From: Prevotellaceae bacterium UBA3646 | GTDB lineage: Bacteria > Bacteroidota > Bacteroidia > Bacteroidales > Bacteroidaceae | Direction: 5' to 3' | DNA: 9,443 bases | Assembly: GCA_002373535.1 (NCBI GenBank) | Contig: DFKL01000154.1 | Location: 1 to 9,443 of the forward strand | In this document: positions 5,922 to 9,443 of the stretch, in pieces | Numbering within the stretch: position 1 is the first letter of the stretch | Layout of the letters: each line of letters begins with the position of its first letter | The notes under the pieces: generated by a model | The model's input: only the letters and a program-made list of their open reading frames with translations | What the model was told of the DNA's origin: nothing | Databases searched by the model: none | Translations under genes and position numbers: made by a program

Positions 5922-6845
5922 ATGAATATATTGGTGACAGGAGCCAACGGCCAGCTGGGGAACGAGATGCGACTGGTGGCTCGGCATTCAGCCGACAAAT
6001 ATATCTTCACAGATATCAGTCAGGCAGAAGGACAGGAAACCGTTTATCTTGACATAACCGACCCTGAGGCCGTACACCGTATGGTACGTGAGTACAAGAT
6101 AGATGCAATAGTCAATTGTGCTGCATGGACTAATGTGGATGCCTGTGAGACGGATGTCACGCTGGCTGCACTTGCCGCAAGGCTTAATGCCGATGCACCG
6201 GGCATACTGGCTGCTACTATGAAGGAGACGGGCGGATGGCTCGTCCATATATCCACAGACTATGTCTTTGGTACGGAGCCATACAACACTCCCTGTGCGC
6301 CAGACAGGACAGGTACTCCGACAGGTGTCTATGGAAGGACCAAGCTCCAAGGTGAGCAAAATATCATTGCCGCCGGATGCCGGTATATAATCATCAGGAC
6401 AGCATGGCTATACAGCGAGTTCGGCAAGAACTTCTGTAAGACTATGCTCAGTCTCACGGCTACAAGGCCAGCAATCAAAGTCGTGTTCGACCAATGTGGT
6501 ACTCCGACCTATGCCCTCGACTTGGCTCAGGCCATATTCCAGATAATGGAAGTCGTCAAATCACACGACTCCGGATCCGCCGACACCCTGACAGGTATAT
6601 ACCACTATAGCAACGAAGGTGTAGCCAGCTGGTACGATTTTGCACAGATGACCGCACACATCGCCGGTCACACACGGTGTGACATACAGCCATGCTACAG
6701 CAGTGAATACCCCAGTCCCGTACATCGACCGGCATACAGCGTACTCGACAAGAAGAGCATCAGGGAGACATTCAGTCTGAGCATACCATATTGGGTAGAC
6801 TCGCTGCAGAAATGTATCACAAACATACAAGACTCGAAACTATGA
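5922..6845 (+). CDS. rfbD: dTDP-4-dehydrorhamnose reductase
   Basis: The enzyme catalyses the last step of dTDP-L-rhamnose synthesis, reducing dTDP-4-dehydro-L-rhamnose with NAD(P)H in the cytoplasm; the product supplies rhamnose to surface polysaccharides. The 307 residues form an extended short-chain dehydrogenase. The nucleotide-binding motif TGANGQLG is at 6-13; NCAAWTNVDACE at 65-76 and STDYVF at 111-116 are family hallmarks; Tyr137 and Lys141 in VYGRTKLQGE are the catalytic pair; RTAWLYSEFGKNF at 159-171 and RPAYSVLDKK near residue 270 complete the match. The start at 5922 lies two residues before the first beta strand, as usual. rfbA, rfbB and rfbC are not in the window, so the rest of the pathway must be encoded elsewhere. 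The stop overlaps the ugd start (ATGA), indicating coupled translation. Confidence 0.94.
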   Translation: MNILVTGANGQLGNEMRLVARHSADKYIFTDISQAEGQETVYLDITDPEAVHRMVREYKIDAIVNCAAWTNVDACETDVTLAALAARLNADAPGILAATMKETGGWLVHISTDYVFGTEPYNTPCAPDRTGTPTGVYGRTKLQGEQNIIAAGCRYIIIRTAWLYSEFGKNFCKTMLSLTATRPAIKVVFDQCGTPTYALDLAQAIFQIMEVVKSHDSGSADTLTGIYHYSNEGVASWYDFAQMTAHIAGHTRCDIQPCYSSEYPSPVHRPAYSVLDKKSIRETFSLSIPYWVDSLQKCITNIQDSKL

Positions 6846-8101
6846 ACCGCAAAATAGCAATTGCAGGCACAGGATACGTAGGTCTTAGCCTTGCAACACT
6901 CCTGGCACAACACAACCACGTCACCGCAGTAGACGTAATTCCCGATAAGGTCGACAAGATAAACCGTCGCATATCACCCATCCAGGACGAATACATAGAA
7001 AGATATTTTCGCGAAAAAGACCTCGACCTCACAGCCACCCTCGACGGGGATGCTGCATATCGTGAGGCGCAGTACGTTGTTATCGCGGTACCTACCAACT
7101 ACGATTCTGTACAGAATTTCTTTGATACACACAACATCGAAGATGTCATAGACCTTGTCCTCCGTGTCAATCCCGATGCCACGATGGTAATCAAGAGCAC
7201 GATACCTGTCGGATATTGTGAGCGCCTATACCAGCGATACGGCAAGGACACTCGTCTCCTCTTCTCCCCCGAGTTCCTTCGCGAGAGCAAGGCACTGTAC
7301 GACAACCTGTATCCCAGCAGGATTATCATAGGTATACCCAAGTTGTTTCAGGTTACGCATCTGGATCAGCTCACTGCTGCGGCACACGACTTCGCGCAAC
7401 TCTTGCAGGAGGGAGCCGCCAAGAATGACATCGACACCCTGTTCATGGGACTCAAGGAAGCCGAGGCCGTCAAACTTTTTGCCAACACATACCTGGCACT
7501 TCGCGTAAGCTATTTCAACGAGTTGGACACTTATGCAGAGCTCAAGGGACTTGACACCAGGTCCATAATACACGGCGTAGGTCTCGATCCACGTATCGGT
7601 ACGCATTACAACAATCCCTCTTTTGGCTACGGAGGATACTGCCTTCCGAAGGACACCAAGCAACTGCTTGCCAACTACCAGGATGTTCCTCAGGACATGA
7701 TGACGGCCATCGTGCAGAGTAACCGAACACGCAAGGACTACATCGCCGACGCCGTTCTGCGCAAGGCCGGCTGGTACGATTACAGTACAGACAACCAGTA
7801 CAGTGGTGAGCGCGAACCGGTTACTATCGGAATCTTCCGTCTCACTATGAAGTCCAACAGCGATAATTTCCGCCAAAGTGCCATTCAAGGCATCATGAAG
7901 AGGATCAAGGCCAAGGGAGCCAAAGTCATCATCTACGAGCCTACCCTCAATGATGGCACCACGTTCTTTGGCAGTCAAGTAGTAAACGACCTGGATCACT
8001 TCAAGCGGCACAGCAACTGTATAATAGCCAACCGATACGACACTGTGCTTGACGACGTAATACAGAAAGTATACACACGCGACATATTCCGCAGGGACTG
8101 A
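6842..8101 (+). CDS. ugd: UDP-glucose 6-dehydrogenase
   Basis: The enzyme oxidises UDP-glucose to UDP-glucuronate with two NAD+, a precursor for acidic polysaccharides and for lipid or capsule sugars. The 419 residues contain the NAD-binding GTGYVG at 9-14; VIKST-PVG at 117-124; the SPEFLRESKALYDNL segment at 142-156; KLFANTYLALRVSYFNELD at 211-229; and the active-site SFGYGGYCLPKDTKQL at 260-275, with nucleophile Cys267 and Lys270/Asp271. It belongs to the E. coli Ugd-like subgroup (388 residues) rather than the Pseudomonas/Bacillus type, with small insertions near 167-177 and 309-326 that I recall in Bacteroidota homologues. The ATG at 6842 overlaps the rfbD stop by four bases. An in-frame ATG 51 bases upstream would add 17 residues not found in the family and was rejected. 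Confidence 0.95.
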   Translation: MNRKIAIAGTGYVGLSLATLLAQHNHVTAVDVIPDKVDKINRRISPIQDEYIERYFREKDLDLTATLDGDAAYREAQYVVIAVPTNYDSVQNFFDTHNIEDVIDLVLRVNPDATMVIKSTIPVGYCERLYQRYGKDTRLLFSPEFLRESKALYDNLYPSRIIIGIPKLFQVTHLDQLTAAAHDFAQLLQEGAAKNDIDTLFMGLKEAEAVKLFANTYLALRVSYFNELDTYAELKGLDTRSIIHGVGLDPRIGTHYNNPSFGYGGYCLPKDTKQLLANYQDVPQDMMTAIVQSNRTRKDYIADAVLRKAGWYDYSTDNQYSGEREPVTIGIFRLTMKSNSDNFRQSAIQGIMKRIKAKGAKVIIYEPTLNDGTTFFGSQVVNDLDHFKRHSNCIIANRYDTVLDDVIQKVYTRDIFRRD

Positions 8102-8126
8102 CCAGTTATTATTTAGTACGTACACA

Positions 8127-9089
8127 ATGCGAGAATACATCAAGACCATAGGCATCCTGGCCATACCGCTGGCAATATACCTTATATATGCCATATCCCC
8201 ATACAACATAGACATTGCAGGCTACAGACTGCAGAAGATAGACCTCAGCGACGTCATCAACCAATCCTCTGCATCCACATTCCAGGATACGATGCAGGCA
8301 AAGACCGATTCCATCCTTGCGGCCAGGCAGGAGATGCCAGTCGATACCGCACGCAAGCGTATCCTTATCTTCGGCGACTCTATGGTAGAAGGTCTTACCC
8401 CGCGCCTTTCAGAGTACTGCGCACAAAACGGCCACACCCTGTACAGTGTATGCTGGTACGGCTCCACTACAGTCGGTTGGGTAGGGCGCCTTGACTCACT
8501 ACGCAGCTATGTAGCATGGGCCAGTCCCGACTACATCATGGTATCGTTGGGAGGCAACGAACTGCAGACACGCGACATACAGCGACGCAAGCAGAGTGTC
8601 ATGCAGATAATGGAAGTCATAGGCAACCGTCCCTGCGTATGGATAGCGACACCCAGCTGGGTTGACGATCCTACCATAATTGATGTCGAACGCAGTGTAG
8701 TTGGTCAGAAACGATTCTATGACTCTACAAAACTCTCTTTCCAGCGCAGGTCAGACCACATGCACCCGACTGTCAAGTCATTCAACGAATGGATGGACAG
8801 CATTGCAGTCTGGCTCAGCAGTCAGGAAACAGCACATCCTATCAGGATGGAAAAACCTGCCAAGCGACTCAGACGAATATGGAACGGCATAATCATTGGA
8901 ACCGACGGTATACGACGTGGTGGAATCACACCGGTACCGCAAGTGCCGAAGAGCAATGCCGCAGCACGACCGGAAGAATCGCAAGCCACGACTGACGAGA
9001 CCCACGAGTTGCCTGCTGCACAACCTGCTCCCTCTAATACACCAGCAGCACCTGCTACGACAGGAGGAACTGCAACACAAACCGAATAA
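8127..9089 (+). CDS. Membrane-anchored periplasmic SGNH/GDSL hydrolase, probable glycan O-acylation partner
   Basis: This is a 320-residue protein with one N-terminal helix (about 7-24, positively charged residues before it, no clear cleavage site), a linker, an SGNH esterase/acyltransferase domain at about 75-232, and a Pro/Ala/Thr-rich tail. Block I is FGDSMVEG with nucleophile Ser85; block II Gly is in WYGSTTVGW at 110-118; block III is SLGGNEL at 140-146 (Asn144); block V is DHMHPT with Asp210 and His213. The triad is therefore complete. Such proteins sit in the periplasm and, next to an MBOAT protein, commonly move acetyl groups to polysaccharide (as AlgJ/AlgX do for alginate) or remove them. 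The MBOAT gene follows after 13 bases, and ugd precedes by 25. The tail (about 266-320) is low-complexity and probably disordered. The exact acceptor glycan is not visible. Confidence 0.82.
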   Translation: MREYIKTIGILAIPLAIYLIYAISPYNIDIAGYRLQKIDLSDVINQSSASTFQDTMQAKTDSILAARQEMPVDTARKRILIFGDSMVEGLTPRLSEYCAQNGHTLYSVCWYGSTTVGWVGRLDSLRSYVAWASPDYIMVSLGGNELQTRDIQRRKQSVMQIMEVIGNRPCVWIATPSWVDDPTIIDVERSVVGQKRFYDSTKLSFQRRSDHMHPTVKSFNEWMDSIAVWLSSQETAHPIRMEKPAKRLRRIWNGIIIGTDGIRRGGITPVPQVPKSNAAARPEESQATTDETHELPAAQPAPSNTPAAPATTGGTATQTE

Positions 9090-9102
9090 ACACACTCCCC
9101 CA

Positions 9103-9443
9103 ATGCCATTCAACACGATACAGTTCTACGCAGCATTCATCTGCTTCTTAATCATATATTCCGTGCTCCGACAGCAGTCGCGCACACTTATGACACTCTA
9201 TGTAACCCTTGCAGGAACATTGTTCTTCTATCATGCCAATGCCGAGATAGCGTTACTGCTTCCGGCCACGGCTCTCGTTTCGTGGAGTCTGACGCGACGC
9301 ATGAGTCAGACAGCAGGATCGTTGCGCAGGAAATGGCTTGTATCAATCATCTTAATCGACTTGTTGCCACTTCTGTATTTCAAGTATACTAACTTTGGTA
9401 TCGACCTTCTCAATGTCCTCCTGCAGCGCAATATACCATTCCT
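9103..9443 (+). CDS. MBOAT-family membrane O-acyltransferase, N-terminal part (3' end outside window)
   Basis: An ATG at 9103 opens a frame with no stop to the window end, giving 113 visible residues. Hydrophobic helices lie at about 7-23, 28-44, 48-63 and 78-93. The hairpin pattern, LFFYHANAEIALLL at 40-53, and LLYFKYTNFGIDLL at 90-103 with its FKYxNF motif are typical of the N-terminus of AlgI/DltB-like MBOAT proteins. These proteins pass acyl groups, usually acetyl, across the inner membrane to an acceptor handled by a periplasmic SGNH partner. The catalytic histidine is in the missing part. The gene begins 13 bases after the SGNH hydrolase stop, so they are almost certainly co-transcribed and act together. 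Full-length members are around 450-500 residues. Confidence 0.85.
   Translation, partial: MPFNTIQFYAAFICFLIIYSVLRQQSRTLMTLYVTLAGTLFFYHANAEIALLLPATALVSWSLTRRMSQTAGSLRRKWLVSIILIDLLPLLYFKYTNFGIDLLNVLLQRNIPF

Noticed and set aside
6791..6841. Upstream in-frame ATG that would extend ugd by 17 residues into rfbD.
   Set aside because: The added residues precede the family N-terminus and show no similarity; the ATGA overlap at 6842 is a standard coupled start.
7226..8215. A 329-codon open frame on the minus strand opposite ugd and the start of the SGNH gene.
   Set aside because: It lies entirely antisense to well-identified genes, has no recognisable motif or plausible start context, and is best explained as a by-product of codon choice in ugd.

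Overview
The window reads as ordinary chromosome from a member of the Bacteroidales (Bacteroidota). HisB, RecR and UDP-glucose dehydrogenase are close to what I remember of Bacteroides/Prevotella homologues. The promoter-like elements are of the Bacteroidota type (TAnnTTTG), and most starts lack a Shine-Dalgarno sequence. No rRNA, tRNA, CRISPR array, insertion sequence or phage gene was seen, and gene density is high: the largest non-coding stretch is the 120-base divergent region at 5802-5921.

Left block, plus strand (1-2912). The 3' end of hisC (histidinol-phosphate aminotransferase) is followed by bifunctional hisB (histidinol phosphatase plus imidazoleglycerol-phosphate dehydratase). recR (recombination mediator) starts on a GTG that shares one base with the hisB stop. 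After a 43-base gap come a small four-helix membrane protein of unknown function and a GNAT acetyltransferase that overlaps its 3' end by 23 bases. This block looks like one transcription unit or two closely linked ones.

Middle block, minus strand (2933-5801). An outer-membrane beta-barrel of the Porin_O_P type is followed 25 bases later by a polytopic inner-membrane protein with two Gate (nucleoside recognition) halves. The latter carries an unusual C-terminal soluble domain of about 170 residues. The pair looks like an outer-plus-inner-membrane uptake or export module for an unknown small molecule. It converges on the left block with only 20 bases between them.

Right block, plus strand (5922-9443). 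From a divergent promoter region runs rfbD (dTDP-4-dehydrorhamnose reductase), ugd (UDP-glucose 6-dehydrogenase, ATGA overlap with rfbD), a membrane-anchored SGNH hydrolase and an MBOAT acyltransferase cut off by the window end. Together these fit making the nucleotide sugars dTDP-L-rhamnose and UDP-glucuronate and O-acylating a cell-surface glycan.

Most of this is well-understood housekeeping and envelope biology. The best candidates for something less described are the Gate protein with its appended domain, its pairing with a cysteine-containing porin, and an imperfect palindrome located where the porin promoter's upstream element should be.
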